This document shows, piece by piece, positions 12,135 to 23,726 of a DNA stretch of 64,000 bases. Both the position numbers and the translations under genes were made by a program. How positions within the stretch are numbered: position 1 is the first letter of the stretch; every line of letters starts with the position of its first letter. Source of the stretch: Rhyzopertha dominica (Eukaryota; Arthropoda; Insecta; Coleoptera; Bostrichidae); assembly GCA_025024175.1 (NCBI GenBank), contig QCXZ01000137.1, positions 15,066,001-15,130,000 on the forward strand. The letters are read 5' to 3'. A model generated the notes under the pieces. The model saw only the letters and a program-made list of their open reading frames with translations. It ran no database searches and was not told where the DNA came from.

Positions 12135-12878
12135 TCAACTTGAAATTTGGCATAGGTACATATAAATCTCAACTAGGTTCCCAAAGCGACCTATTGTTTT
12201 TGGGATAAGTAGTAATAGTAGTAATAACTACCCTTTTTGCAAATTTTTCTCTTTTTTAGTATCAATGTATTATGCGTCCCTATAAATTTTCGGTGCAGCA
12301 AACGGTTTAGAAGATATTAGCAAGAAACCGTCACTGAAAAAAAACCGGTTTTTCCTAAATATCTCCGAAAATACTTAATATATTCAAAAAGTGTAAATAC
12401 CAACAGATAGGAAATAGATTTCTCACAAAAAGTGTTTTAAAAATATTTTCCAAATATTGATATTTACGAAATATTTCCAAAAAACTGGATTTTGGATCCT
12501 GTCCACAAAATTTTAATCTATTTAAATATAAATAACATAAATATATTGTAAATAAAATAAAATGGCAATTATTTACTATAGCGTTCCATGACATATCGAG
12601 CTCAAATTGTGCATACCGCTAGAAAATGGCCTCCTGAACACGAATGTAAAATCCGTTTCTTGCGGTTGCGCCTAGTTTAAAAAAAAATAATGTTTCAGTT
12701 TGGAATTACTTTACGACGCGGAGTGTTCTCTCTTTATGTCGCGCGGTGTCGCATGCTCCTTAACGTCCGGTAGTCATACGCGAGGGGTTTCCAAACAGAT
12801 TTGGGAGTTGCTTTTTTGCCACGCGATTTTTGAGGCGTTTAGGCCCTCTTTTTTTTGTAAAGTCACTAGATAGATTAA

Positions 12879-13055
12879 GGGCCCGTTGCCCAAAGCGTGG
12901 TTAACCAGACCTCCTGGTTAACACGCGGTTAACCAGCCGTTGCCAATAGGCAGCACCAATGAAGAACGCTTAAAAAGAACCGTTTCCATGACAATTGCCC
13001 GTTGACCGCGTGTTAACCGGGGGGTCTGGTTAACCACTCTTTGTGCAACGGGGCC
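12879..13055. mobile_element. Harbinger-like MITE with TAA target duplication
   Basis: Long TIRs of about 55 bp: the left starts GGGCCCGTTGCCCAAAG and the right (inverted) GGCCCCGTTGCACAAAG, both continuing into GTGGTTAACCAGACC and GGTTAACACGCGG. It is flanked by TAA on both sides (12876-12878 and 13056-13058). The 3-bp TAA duplication and GGGCCCGTTGCA-type end fit PIF/Harbinger non-autonomous elements. It is 177 bp and sits in the loop of the larger foldback. Confidence 0.8.
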
Positions 13056-13233
13056 TAAGTACCGCAATTCATTGTCCATATTTTTGCATTAAAATGGCGG
13101 ATGGAACCAAAACCATAGAAACCAAATAGGTTTGATCCCGTCTTCTACATAAATATTTAAATTTACCGCTGCTATTTTGCACTAAAATGGCGGATAACTA
13201 CGGTACTTTATACGTATTCCTCAACGTCCGTTC

Positions 13234-13354
13234 GTCCTACGCGAGTACGTTTTCAAGCAGATTTGGGGGTTGTTTTTTTACCGCGCTATTTATGAGAAAA
13301 ATCGCGCGGTAAAAAAGAACCCCCAAATCTGCTTGAAACGCGCTCGCGTAGGAC
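13234..13354. repeat. Long hairpin, 50 bp arms
   Basis: Arms 13234-13286 and 13304-13354 are inverted copies: GTCCTACGCGAG, CAAGCAGATTTGGGGGTT and TTTTTTACCGCGC all reappear as complements. The loop is about 17 bp. It is the apex of the 12.1-14.2 kb foldback, formed where the arms meet. Confidence 0.8.
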
Positions 13355-14205
13355 AAGGAAGGACACTCCGCGTCGTAAAGTCCAAATTGTAACTTTAATT
13401 TTTCGAAAACTAGGCGCGACCGCAAGAAACTGATTTCATATTCGTGTTCAGGAGGACGCTTTCTAGGGGTATTATACGATTAATAATGAGGTTTTGAACA
13501 TTTTTTGTCTCCACACATTTTTTTAAGCAACAAACGGTTCCCGTATTATTAGCAATAATCCGTAAAATTTTAATTTTTTTTTTGTAAATGACTCGAAAAT
13601 TATTAAATTAACAAAAAAAATTGCAAGAGTGCTTTTCGATCTGAAATTTGATTTTCTATAATTATGAAATAGCAAAATTTTTTCGTATGAACAGGGTCCA
13701 AAATCCAGTTTCTTGGAAATATTTCGAAAAACGTCAATCTTTTGGAAACAGTTTTTAAAACACTTTTTGTACGAAATGTTTTTTCCTATCTGTGGTGGCA
13801 TTTTCACTTTTTGAATATATTGAGTATTTTCGTAGATATTTAGGAAAAACCGTTTTCTTTGTAACGCTTTTTTGCTAATATCTTCTAAACCGTTTGCTGC
13901 ACAGAAAATTTATAGGGACGAATAATACTCGCAATTGTACTACTAATTACATACTAGAAGGACAAAAATTAAAATTTGCAAGAAAGATAGTTACCCCCCC
14001 CCCAATTTCACCCCCTTCCCTATACGCTTACTTATCCCAAAAACAATAGGTCGCTTTGAGTAGTTGAGATTTATATGTATGCCAAATTTCAAATTCATAT
14101 GTTAAGTCTTTATCGCGTCCACGCACAGACCGCCAGATCCACAGACAATAAATTTTTTGCTCAAATTTTGGTTTTGGGCGTTTTTTAAAGCGATTGAGCA
14201 AATAA

Positions 14206-16429
14206 AATTTTTTTGAATATTGCTTTTTGTTTCTTCTCCGAAGCGATTCATCGCGATTTTAATTGACTTTCATTTACAAATACAACACATCGTTGTTCTG
14301 ACTGTTATTAAATCATGGCTGTAGATTTTTCATTATTTTGCTGTTGATCCCAGTCGAAACATCGAAGCCTGTTCAGTAAAATTCATTTTTATCAAAAACT
14401 GTACATTTTTCAGTAGTACTTAGGGCACTGATAACCCTCCAGCAAATAGATTTTTAACTGCACTTATAATTTTCAAAATATCGCCATCTGAACTTTTGCC
14501 GCGCATTAGCATCCAAAAAGCGACACCTTTGTATGGAGGCTAGCGTATACGTCACTTGCGCAGCGGGCCACAGAATTCCTGTACTTTGAGCACTTTATAT
14601 AAGGTAATTTATTATTACAGTAACTGCGCGACATACCGATCAGGTAAATTAAGCTCAAATATTCTACTGAGCGATTGATCGACAGATATTTGATAACAAT
14701 TACGTGTATTTTAAATAAATCACATTCAATTGAAATCTGCTTGCAGGTGTTGATGAGATGTTGAGCTACACAGGTATTACCAAGTTCTTGATAAATTGAA
14801 AATTTGTGAACAGGCCTATTATATCACGTCGTCAAGGGGTATATTCACAGGTAATATATCCCCTAGTGCGTCAATTTTTTTTGGAAAAATTCGAATAAGT
14901 CAGTTTCAGTGGTATTTGTTTAACAATTAAATAGAATGAGCTCTAGTTGTTTTATAAATCTAAGTCGAAGACAAGGATTTTGCAACTAGCGGAATGCTAT
15001 TGTTAAACAAATGGTTTAGAAACGAGTTTCTTTTCGATTTTTTTCATAGATATGTAGATATGTAGTAAGATTATTTCCTAAGTTAGTATACATAGAAACC
15101 ATAGAACGAATTTTTGTCACTGATTGGTAAAAATTGACAGGAAGGAAATAATCGAAATTATACGAGGTACCTCTACTAAATTGAAAGTTCTGATTGGTAG
15201 AAAATAACACGAAAAATATAATTCGTATTAAAAGTCCCAAAACGCATCCTTTTTAGATTAAAAATGCCTATTAAAGATTTAAAGTTCATATAGGTACGTA
15301 CTCCTGACAATACTGATGCACTTCCTAGACTTCCTACGTATATTACGCAGTATCCGGACGCGCGCTGAGGCCGCTCAGGTACGAGCGACACGCAAGCAAT
15401 TTTGGCTAACCCTATTATCGTTGTCGCGGTTAGTTTTTTATATGTATGTGAATAATATTCAGACGTGATTCAGACCACGCTATTATTATGCATCCATGGT
15501 TACAGGAATCTGTAATCCGGACTATTCGATTTTAACATAGACATTTTACTACGCTTGTATATGCATCTATAATCCGCTAGGTACCGCCATCGTACAGCTC
15601 GCATGAGTGAAATGGGAGATGTCGTGAAACTTCTTTCTCTAGGATCCCAGCCTTAAATGACTAAAATGATCAGAGCAACATGCTATTCCCGTATTCCCAT
15701 ACCCCATAATCCACATAACCACTAAATTCCCGCCCTAACTTCCCTTGACACATCACCCCAGTGTACAGGCTAAGAGCGGGAAAATTGAAATTTAAATTTC
15801 TAACCTACAAAAGTAAACGAAACTTGTCAAACAGTAATTTATTTAAAAAATTGAGCACCTAACCGTATCCGTGTTGTAACTTTTCAGAGCATATTTAAAG
15901 CTCATATTACGTACCTATTAGAACAAAAATAAATAAATTTCACCAAGCCTGGCAGCCCTGACTGTGTGTGGCAGTGCTGAAAGTTTGAGAATATTGATCG
16001 CCAAAACAGAAAGAGATCCTATCGCCATCCAGCAGGATGAAACTTAATCACATCAAAAGCAGATTTTGAGTAGAAAGAATTCGTGCTATCCAAATGTACG
16101 CTACTGCCATCTGTGGTTAATTGCGGATATATTCAGTGGAGGTTCGCAATGGGAAGTACTACAGACTACAGTTAATGTAGGAAGGAAGAGGCCCCCCAAG
16201 ATTCCTGTAAACGCTGAAAATTTGAAATAACCTAGAATATATTTCGGCTCTACGTTATTCTTATGCAAATCAGACATTATTCGCATTCACGTTTTAATTT
16301 CAGTATTTTAGTCACGCACTACGACCACGATTCGCTCACTTTACCTTTCAGTCGGAGTTAACCCTGAAAAAAAAGATCAAGGCACCGAATTCCGAAATTT
16401 CCCAAATATTTTTCGAAAAGCTAATCAAC
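14206..16429. other. Intergenic, nothing recognised
   Basis: No conserved exon, TIR or LTR found. Open frames of 60-75 residues here show no family motif and no codon bias that I can see. Confidence 0.55.
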
Positions 16430-16870
16430 CTGCGCGGCTCTGTGGGTTAGTGGAATAATGGGTCCTCGATGTTGCCGATGCGAACGCGGACATCCCCTAG
16501 CAGCCGGGGGTTGTGGACGTTCAGGTGAAATAGTGGGAAAGAGATCAATATATGGCATGGAGCGCGGCGGTCGGAGAGCCGAGTGACGAGACCCAGTGCA
16601 CGGAGAGCGGACGTTGCCGTTCCCGAGCGAGTGCCGTGTGTGTGAAGAAAAACAAGGGACGATTTTCGGAAATGGACGCGTTTGGTGCGATGCGGCGGGC
16701 CCCGGGCCGGTCTACGGGGGTCGCCTTGTGATGTCGACGTGCACGTCGCCGAGGGAGGTGTGCCCGCCGCTTGACCGTCGCGCACGGCGATAACCAATTG
16801 TTGTTTCACTTCGGGTGCAAAAAACGGAATGACATGAATGTTTGCAAACTGACCAGGAGACACTTTCAAT
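16430..16870. other. Isolated CpG-rich island
   Basis: Markedly GC- and CpG-rich against an AT-rich background, densest at 16560-16800 (for example CGGGCCCCGGGCCGG). Overlapping frames on both strands (16447-16869 minus, 16596-16793 plus) look like consequences of high GC, and neither shows a domain. It could be a promoter or first exon of an unrecognised transcript, a GC-rich transposon fragment, or a regulatory element. I cannot decide between these. Confidence 0.45.
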
Positions 16871-18829
16871 TAGTTTACTTATTCTACGATTGGAATTTGT
16901 TTACAATATGAAATAATGGTAAGTGGAAAAGAAAGTTGACGAAGTGCAGGATAAGACTTTGCAGGTTTGTTGCGCTGAACCCACCTGGACCGCAAACTTT
17001 TTCTGGTTCTAAATAACGTACCTATTCATTTGGCTATCATGACTAAAGACCTCCTGAAAGTTAATTGTTTATGACGGATTTCCAATCGATGTTACAAAAA
17101 CAATTTTACGTTCAAGTCTACTTTAGTAATTTCTCCTCATATTCTCGGTTTCAAGTTCAAGCCAGTCAGATTAAGAATGGTAGGAAGAAAAATAAAACTA
17201 TAATCTTTAAAACTTTTGTAGGTATACGAAATCGCCTATTTTAGAATTATTTCGTCCCTAGGCAATATACTGATGTCCCCATAATCCATAACCATAATAA
17301 ATTAAAGTCAGATTTAATATATTAAAATTTCTGAACATAATTCATTTAAACAAATTGTACAATAAAAACACTAAAAATATATATAACAAAAGTATTATAA
17401 ACAGGTAAACAAAAAATAAATAAAAAGTCTATAGGTGGGTGCATTTTAAATAAAAGTTTTGCCTCATTACCTTGCACTTGCAAAATTCTCAGTTCTCTTT
17501 AAATGTTACATAACTACATACAGCAATCGTTATTAAAATTTAACATAGCCAACGCAGCATGTCCTTTTTCCGCCACTGAATTTCTGAGAGCATTTTTTAT
17601 ACGTTTCAGCATAGTATATGAAATGCTGTAGTTAGTAACGGCAATCCTAAGAGAATTGTCAGAGCACCAAGTTGAATGCAGAAGTAATTCCATTTGCGCG
17701 CACATAGTGTAGATCAGTAATTCTTAAACTGTTATCTTCAGTGGCCCACCTGAATAGCATGTTTTTTGTATCATGTCCCTCACCATATGTCATATTTTTT
17801 TAATTTTAGAAATATCTTCGCATATGCTTGCTGCGAATTATAATTTTTAAGTTAATAAACAAAAAACTTGGAAATTATCCTATTTAAATATAAATATACC
17901 TGCCCAAGACTGCAAGCTTCAAAAATTTTATAGATATGTAAGTAATACATAATTAAAATAAATATTTTTCTATCATTATTTAGTGGAGATTATACTCGGA
18001 TTTATTAATGAAACAAAATATTTTTACATACATACAGCAAAAACCAATAAACACAAACATATAAAAATTTTCAGTGATTAAGCACAATAGTCTAAGGTGA
18101 CATTTACAAGAATACAATTGACATTCACTAATTAAGTTCAGTTATTGCTCGATATGCAGCAAATACGAAACTTTTTTGCAAGACAGCAAATGCAAGCACA
18201 TAAAAGTCTAACAATTATTTGACTTTTCTGTGACGCAATCGTCAAATTTATTTGTTTAAATTTCACCACATATTTTTTGCGTATATGACACTTCATAACT
18301 GTAAATTAAAAATTTTTATGCAAGCATGGAGTTGGAATGCAGTTCCTCGAAGGAATGAATATCGCAATTTACTTAACTTACTCTGTTGTACTGCTGACGA
18401 AAAGATAATACTTTTACATGAAAAACGAACTAAATTTTGGTTATCAGTTACGAATATCACCAAAATTTAGTTTGTACAAACGATTAAAAAGTTATTGGCG
18501 AAAAAAGTAAAGGGCCATAACTTTCTAAAGGTACATTTCTAAAGAATATACATGAAAGTGATTGCATCAGTATAAAATTTGATGATTACTACTCACTTTT
18601 TTCAAAACACCTTATGTATGAAATATAATAAATGCACATAATTAGTTCATGATAACATTTAATAGAAATTCAGACCCATTTTTATATTTGGATTTGGAAC
18701 ATCCTTTCACCACAAAACGTGTAATTAATTACTTTGCACTGTAAAATTTAATCATGCAACATGTAAAGACTATATACTTCAAAAAACCCTCTTAAAGCCC
18801 ATCTTTAAACTATCAAACTCATTTCCACC
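16871..18829. other. Intergenic, nothing recognised
   Basis: AT-rich; no conserved coding or terminal-repeat signal found. Confidence 0.55.
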
Positions 18830-19330
18830 ACTATCCTCTATGTGGTCTTTTTCCGGCCTGTTTTATCTTCCAGTTTCCCAATAAACGTGTGATGAGATGC
18901 ATTTAAACAACATTCTGTGGCTGAAACATCTAAATTTATTGAATGTGCAGCACAAAAGAGTCAGGTTATTTCTCTCTTTATTTCTTCCTGCAAATGTGAA
19001 TAAATTCAGAATCTGTCCTTTGCTTAGCGTACGGTAGTCCTGTGCAATTAAAAGCACTTCAATTTTTTAAAATTCCAAACCAATCCATTATTCCTTTTTT
19101 CAATGTTCTCCGCTTCATGATCTGTGTTAGCGATAAATTTCATAAACCTTTCTACAGGAGTACCATTAGGAAGAACGTAACGGTCGACCATTAGTCAGCA
19201 TTAGTAATGAATGGTATTTCGCAATCTTAGTTTCACATTTCCTTTGTAACCATGCCTTTTAACATATTCCTTTAAAAACGGATCATACTTTGAACTACAA
19301 TTCAAAGATGCCTAAATAATTTCAATTGTT
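18830..19330 (-). pseudogene. DUF4371-type hAT transposase remnant
   Basis: Translating the minus strand across frames gives SKYDPFLKEYVKRHGYKGNV, then RYVLPNGTPVERFMKFI, then LFCAAHSINLDVSATECC. These are the ordered landmarks of hAT-superfamily proteins with a DUF4371 domain (SKYDPFL..H; ISVDSTPD..RYV..NG.PVERF; CAAHSLNL). The ISVDST segment is missing, and there are stops and frameshifts between the blocks. It is a decayed internal fragment of a DNA transposon. Ends and target duplications were not found. Confidence 0.75.
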
Positions 19331-20032
19331 TTNACATCTAAAAACTTATCGACTTCCCCGAAAAGGTAGCGACTGGAAGGAAACTGGACTACGAAAACAA
19401 CCAGGTGGACAACTGATTTACAATACTTACATTGACTTAAATATTGTAGATGCAGTGTTGATTGAAAGTTGTTGAATCGTATTCCCTGAAAAAAAAAACA
19501 TTTTCATATTAATGCGATATTCAATATATCGTTGATGTTCAGACAGTCTAAATAGTTTTTTAATCACTGAAACAACTCGAAATACATTCCATGTTCTTGA
19601 AAATTACGGACAGGTATACCTTTTTGTAATGTATCTGGTTTTTCCATATTGAAATATTAGCAATATTAAACTAGCAGACTTAAATATTTTGTACTCACAA
19701 GTAGGCAATTACCTATGTTTCCTAGTCGTAACACCGACACTGTACAAACTGTTTTGTATCCGAACTATCGAGCTCAGGTTCTTATAAATAATATAGTAAA
19801 CGCGTTATTTATAGTCCTTGATTAATTAAAAAATACATCCAAGAAAAAGCGTTTCATGAGCTTTTTTAAAATGTGACTTATGAAAACGTATTTTTATGTT
19901 GCACCACACCACACCACCACAGGCCACACTAGTTCTTGACACTGACTCAATTTGTCACAAAATGCTTCAACCCCTAAAGAGGGAAACAAGCAATTATTTT
20001 ATTATTAAAATATCTTTACAGTAAACATTTGT
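19331..20032. other. Intergenic, nothing recognised
   Basis: AT-rich sequence between two transposon remnants. It has one N at 19333 and an ACACCACACCACACC-like short repeat near 19905. Confidence 0.5.
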
Positions 20033-20410
20033 TTATAACTTGGCGCCATAGTTAGCGAGAAATCCCGTTTTAAAATTACGTTTAATTTTCTTAATTAAAT
20101 GCTCATATTGGCCGCCAATTTCCATGCAGCAGTATAATCGCCGATCAAAATGTTCTCGGACATTTCGAAGCTTATCTGCCCTAATTTCATGCCATTTCCT
20201 TGAATTTTGTAAATAATTGAGTTGGGTGACGTATACTTTATTATTTAGATAAGCCTTCAAGATGAAGTCTAATGCACTCAAGCCCGGGGATTTCGTTAGC
20301 GATTGGATTGAGCTTCTCCTTCCAATCCGTTTATTCAGGATCCTTTCATTTATAAACGCCCTCACGTGTAACGCATAATATGGAGGAGCTCTTAATACCA
20401 AAAATAACAT
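20033..20410 (-). pseudogene. DUF4817-type (Tc1/mariner-like DDE) transposase, C-terminal remnant
   Basis: An open frame of 125 residues with the end of the transposase common in insects that pairs a DUF4817 helix-turn-helix with a DDE domain. Visible pieces, in order, are APPYYALHVRAFINER, NKRIGRRSSI, SPGLSALDFILKAYL, KVYVTQ and CCMEIGGQYEHLI. These correspond to GAPPH..VR..LN, NRWIGRRGPI, RSPDLTPLDFFLWGYLK, KVY.T and C....GGHFEHL. The catalytic SPDLTPLD block reads SPGLSALD, so it is inactive even though the frame is open. Confidence 0.8.
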
Positions 20411-20942
20411 TTAAGACGACTAACAGTATGTAGGTTTCTAGAAATGTTTTGCAATACGAATAAACAAGTGAAATAGCTAATTCACATTATTTGCAAAGTT
20501 TATTTATTTATGACAGGGCGGACAATCAATTCATCACTTGGTAGTTATTATACGTATGCGTAAATAAATTTGAATTTGAAAAAACGGCGTGGTCGAGAGA
20601 TGAATTTCGCTTCGTAATTCGTTACAAATTTCTACTGCTCCTGTCGCTAGATGATGTTTGAATAAATAAAAATAAAACTATCCTCGCCGTACAACTATTT
20701 ATTGTAGGTATCGAGAATTTTCTCATATCTAGCATCAAAGTTTGGGCGTCTTGTTGAAATGACTATCCTGAAATGCATCACCAATATGAAATCATTAATA
20801 GGCGATGACCTACAGGCAGATTGAGGAGATCCTATAGTTCATAAAGTTTTACACGAGATTTTTAAGATAATAAAAGTCTGTACACTCGTTAACGAACGGA
20901 AGAGATGCCGAGTGAATTGTTGTTATGTTATGTTAATAATAT
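20411..20942. other. Intergenic, nothing recognised
   Basis: Lies between the DUF4817 remnant and the Gypsy LTR. No motif recognised. Confidence 0.5.
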
Positions 20943-21277
20943 TGTTACGAGATGGGGTTCTAAAAATTGGGATTTATAACTAAACTTCATGTATTTACAC
21001 ACTTGTACAGAAGCACACTAAATTTGAACATACATAGTTCAAAACGCTACTATTGTAACACTATTACTTATTTAATAAACCACTATTCAGAACACTATTC
21101 TTCATTCACTACCACTTAAAACACTGTAAAACTCCTGGTTCGCTTGCTTACTATTTTACTATTCCAGAGACATTTTGCCGTCGTTGTCGAAGCTTCGAGA
21201 ATATTCGGCGACCGATCGATAATGCTCGAAGGTCTGGTTGGCTAATCCACAGGCGCAGCCAAGTCCACATCGTAACA
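20943..21277 (-). repeat. 3' LTR of the Gypsy element
   Basis: 335 bp running from TGTTACGATG to CATCTCGTAACA when read on the minus strand, with TG...CA ends and matching short inverted ends. It is directly preceded on the minus strand by the purine tract GGAGGGGGTAG. It shares blocks with the LTR at 23030 (ACTTATTTAATAAACCACTA against ACTTATTTAGTAAATCACTA). Confidence 0.85.
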
Positions 21278-21306
21278 CTACCCCCTCCTTAGGAACTGAT
21301 CTTCGA

Positions 21307-21390
21307 TCATTTATATTCATCGAGATCTCCATGGTACTTGCTTAAACGATTCAAGTGTACCACCTTCAACTGCGCTGGATTTTGTAGACT
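21307..21390 (-). pseudogene. Gypsy pol, C-terminal integrase tail
   Basis: The minus strand reads LKVVHLNRLSKYHGDLDEYK then stop, a close match to the KVVHV.RL.PY.G ending of Ty3/Gypsy integrases. The stop lies 14 bp before the polypurine tract. An upstream in-frame stretch, DLVSLQNPAQ, is continuous with it. Confidence 0.85.
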
Positions 21391-21915
21391 AACTAGGTCG
21401 TGTTGATGAAATATTCGTGGATGCGCAGGATGCAGCACCATTTCTCTGCAATCCACTCATTACAATCGGCCCCGTACCTTTACCAAACTTCTGTTCATTC
21501 ACAAGTGAGCGCCTGGTGCTCCTACATGTATCTTTTGCAATACCCAAGGTACATATTCCTTGGGTACTGGCAACAGCACGATAAAATGCTTCCCGTTGGC
21601 GCCATCCTCTGCTTTCTTCAGCAGGCCGTTCTCCACTCGCAACTATTCCTATCGGACTCACATACCCTTCCGGGGTCACCTCCTCCCCTACAAGTCGTGG
21701 TCTTCTTTCCATCGGAAGCTTTCAGCAGTCCAGTCCTCGCTTTCCTGCTTGATAGTGACTCCTTACATCGACCGTACCCTTGCGCTGTTCCACTCGTTTG
21801 TAATGCTTTAATTCGCTACGTAGGCTTCTGAATACAGCATCGGAGTTGTGACGATGTTGCATTTTGTGGTCAAACCACTGCGCTTGATTTCTGAGACCGC
21901 TGGAAGCATTACACT

Positions 21916-22519
21916 GCAGTTCTTGGTAAAGTTTCCTGGCTTTCCATAACTGTAGCAGACCTGGCGTCTGTTGGGTGTTCTTGGACCTGTGCTCCTCATA
22001 ACTTGTACTGGCCCTAGTTGGCAGCTGATGCCTTCTATGTTGCCTTGATTTTCAAATCCTTTCGTAGGGCCTTAATGATCCCCGTTCCTCACTGTGTCGT
22101 CCCTCACACCATCAATGAAGTATCGTGTTCCATTTCGTCCAGAGGGTCAGGCGGAGCTGTTAGATATGCTCCGAACATTAGTCTTCTTACGTTTGTGATG
22201 TCTTACCGACGTTTTGCTTACAAGTCCTTGGCTGTACACGAAACAGTTGCTCCAAGTGTTATTTTCCAAGGTGAAGTTCTAGTGCTGTAGATAGCTTGCT
22301 GTAATCCTCCCTGTTTGTTGCAGATAGCAAGCGAAGCATGTCCAGTTGTGGCCCACGCAGAGCAATCACCAAAGCTGTAATTTTCTCGTGATCGCTCCAG
22401 TTGTTCACCCTCCCAGCTGCAGGGAACTGCATGATCTTGTAGATCTTAAATGACGTCTGACCATCGTACTGTGGTGGTTCCTTCCAGTTCCTGGTGAAAA
22501 CGTAGATCCTAGGGTTATC
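21916..22519 (-). pseudogene. Gypsy gag remnant
   Basis: The frame at 22519-22259 reads WKEPPQYDGQTSFKIYK, VNNWSDHEKITALVIALRG and REDYSKLSTALELHLG, typical of insect Gypsy gag, and ends at a stop. After frameshifts, 22230-22100 gives VRRLMFGAYLTAPPDPLDE. At 21957-21916 there is a decayed CCHC knuckle, CYSYGKPGNFTKNC, where the second Cys is Tyr and the His is Asn. It is not functional. Confidence 0.8.
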
Positions 22520-23029
22520 TTTTTTCCACGTCCATTTTTAAAATCAAGATTGAGTATTCATTCAAACTTCTCTTCGTTGCAGTTTACTCTTACTCCGACT
22601 CATCGACTATTCCTTCGACATAGTCAATTTTTTTCAGTTATACTCAGATGTTTTTTAATTTAATCTATTTCGCTTTTTAGTTGATGTTATACAGCACCGA
22701 TTATATCATTCTTGATCTCTGCTTGGGATGTTTTCTTTCTTCTCGGCCCTTATTAATTTTTCCTTGGCATGTTTTCATATCTTCCATACATAAAGTTCGG
22801 TTTTCATTTGCATCAGTTGTTGCAGCGTTATGTCCATCTTGGTAGACTGGTTTCTCGTTACTGATATATATCTTAAATCACAGCTGACGCACTTGACTTT
22901 GCACCCTCTTACTGTTGATAATATTAGAAATTCCTAAGCCTTCTTCTCTTTTTAAAAAATTTTTTCATATACCGCCTGTTCGGGTCACAAAATACTTCAG
23001 AAATCCTCAATCCACTTCTTGACACTAGT

Positions 23030-23244
23030 TGTTACGACAACGGGGTTCGAAAACATGCAAATTTCTAACTAAACTGCCTTTATTTACACACTTGTGCAAA
23101 ATAGTTCAAAGCTATTATTATAATACTACTTATTTAGTAAATCACTATTTAGAACACTGTACTCCACTCACTAGCACTGCAAACAATTTGAAACACCTGG
23201 TTTTCTTTCCGTTTGCTTGGTTCACAGTTTCTTTTTCGTCGGGC
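23030..23244 (-). repeat. 5' LTR remnant of the Gypsy element
   Basis: The plus strand starts TGTTACGACAACGGGGTTCG and is similar to the 3' LTR through ACACCTGGTTTTC...GCTTG. It contains TTTATT (AATAAA on the minus strand) as an LTR polyadenylation signal. It is broken at about 23244 by the MITE. I cannot find the remaining U3 with confidence on the far side. Confidence 0.75.
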
Positions 23245-23726
23245 TATACAGGGTGTCCTCGAAATACACCGACAACGTTTGAAAAAATTATAAAAATGTT
23301 TTGTTTTTTTTATATACAGGGTCTTAAAAGTTAAATTTAAAACAATGATTTTTAAGAATTATTCCTGAACTAGAGAAGATATCGACTTCAAGTTTGGTGG
23401 GAACGATAATGGCATAAGTTAAAATAAAAACAAGTGACCTGAAATTTTTTTGAATCACCAGTTTCGTGCTCTGGGGTAATGCAGACCCCCATTTTTTAAT
23501 GGAACTTTAAGGCATGTGGATTATTACACAAAAATTTCCATCAAATTTGAAGTTGATATCCTTTATAGTCCGGGAATAATTATATTTTTAAAATTAAATT
23601 TTAACGCCCTATACATATATGAAAACAAAACGTTTTTGAAAATTTTTTATTTAAAAAAAGTTTTTAAAATCGCTTTTCCTCTCACCTGTCAAACGTTGTC
23701 GGTGTATTTTGAGGACACCCTGTATA
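23245..23726. mobile_element. Foldback MITE with 36 bp TIRs (tacagggtgtcc type)
   Basis: The left end (23245-23280) and inverted right end (23726-23691) match at 35 of 36 positions: TATACAGGGTGTCCTC, then AAATACACCGACAACGTTT. A second, diverged inverted repeat lies inside (23312-23400 against 23610-23520, for example AAGATATCGACTTCAAGTTTGGTGG), so nearly the whole 482 bp folds on itself. The 5' LTR sequence stops at its left edge, so it inserted after the retrotransposon. No coding capacity. Confidence 0.85.

Larger units (their letters stand above)
12135..14205. mobile_element. 2 kb inverted-repeat (foldback) element, unclassified
   Basis: The left arm (about 12135-12840) and right arm (about 14205-13290) are inverted copies. 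Matching landmarks include TTGAAATTTGGCATA, AAAGCGACCTATTGTTTTTG, AAACGGTTTAGAAGATATT, a run around TTTCCTAAATATCTCCGAAA, and CTCCTGAACACGAAT with TTTCTTGCGGT further in. The left arm lacks about 130 bp that the right arm has. The inner part is rearranged: 13208-13290 is a direct partial copy of 12748-12835. A nested MITE sits at 12879-13055. A single-arm copy exists at 45185-45930. No transposase is seen. The ends are not sharply defined. Confidence 0.75.
20943..23244 (-). mobile_element. Internally deleted Ty3/Gypsy LTR retrotransposon
   Basis: Minus-strand order: 5' LTR remnant (from 23244 down to 23030), gag remnant (22519-21916), end of pol (21390-21307), polypurine tract (21293-21278), 3' LTR (21277-20943). 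Only about 570 bp separates the gag zinc knuckle from the integrase tail, so protease, reverse transcriptase, RNase H and most of integrase are gone. The sequence after the 5' LTR, TGTCAAGAAGTGG at about 23025-23013, resembles a tRNA-Leu primer site with one extra base. A foldback MITE interrupts the 5' LTR at about 23245. Confidence 0.85.

Noticed and set aside
16447..16869. 140-residue open frame on the minus strand in the CpG-rich island
   Set aside because: High GC removes stops in all frames; composition is Arg/Pro/Thr-rich with no domain, and an overlapping frame is open on the other strand.
21389..21831. Open frames of 83-143 residues on both strands inside the Gypsy element
   Set aside because: The conserved integrase tail is in another minus-strand frame; these frames have no motif and overlap each other.
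22018..22290. 90-residue plus-strand frame
   Set aside because: Lies opposite the Gypsy gag remnant; the minus strand carries the conserved text.
20943..23726. Endogenous retrovirus with an envelope gene
   Set aside because: Only gag pieces, the integrase tail and LTRs are present; no env-like frame is seen, so it is called a plain Ty3/Gypsy retrotransposon.
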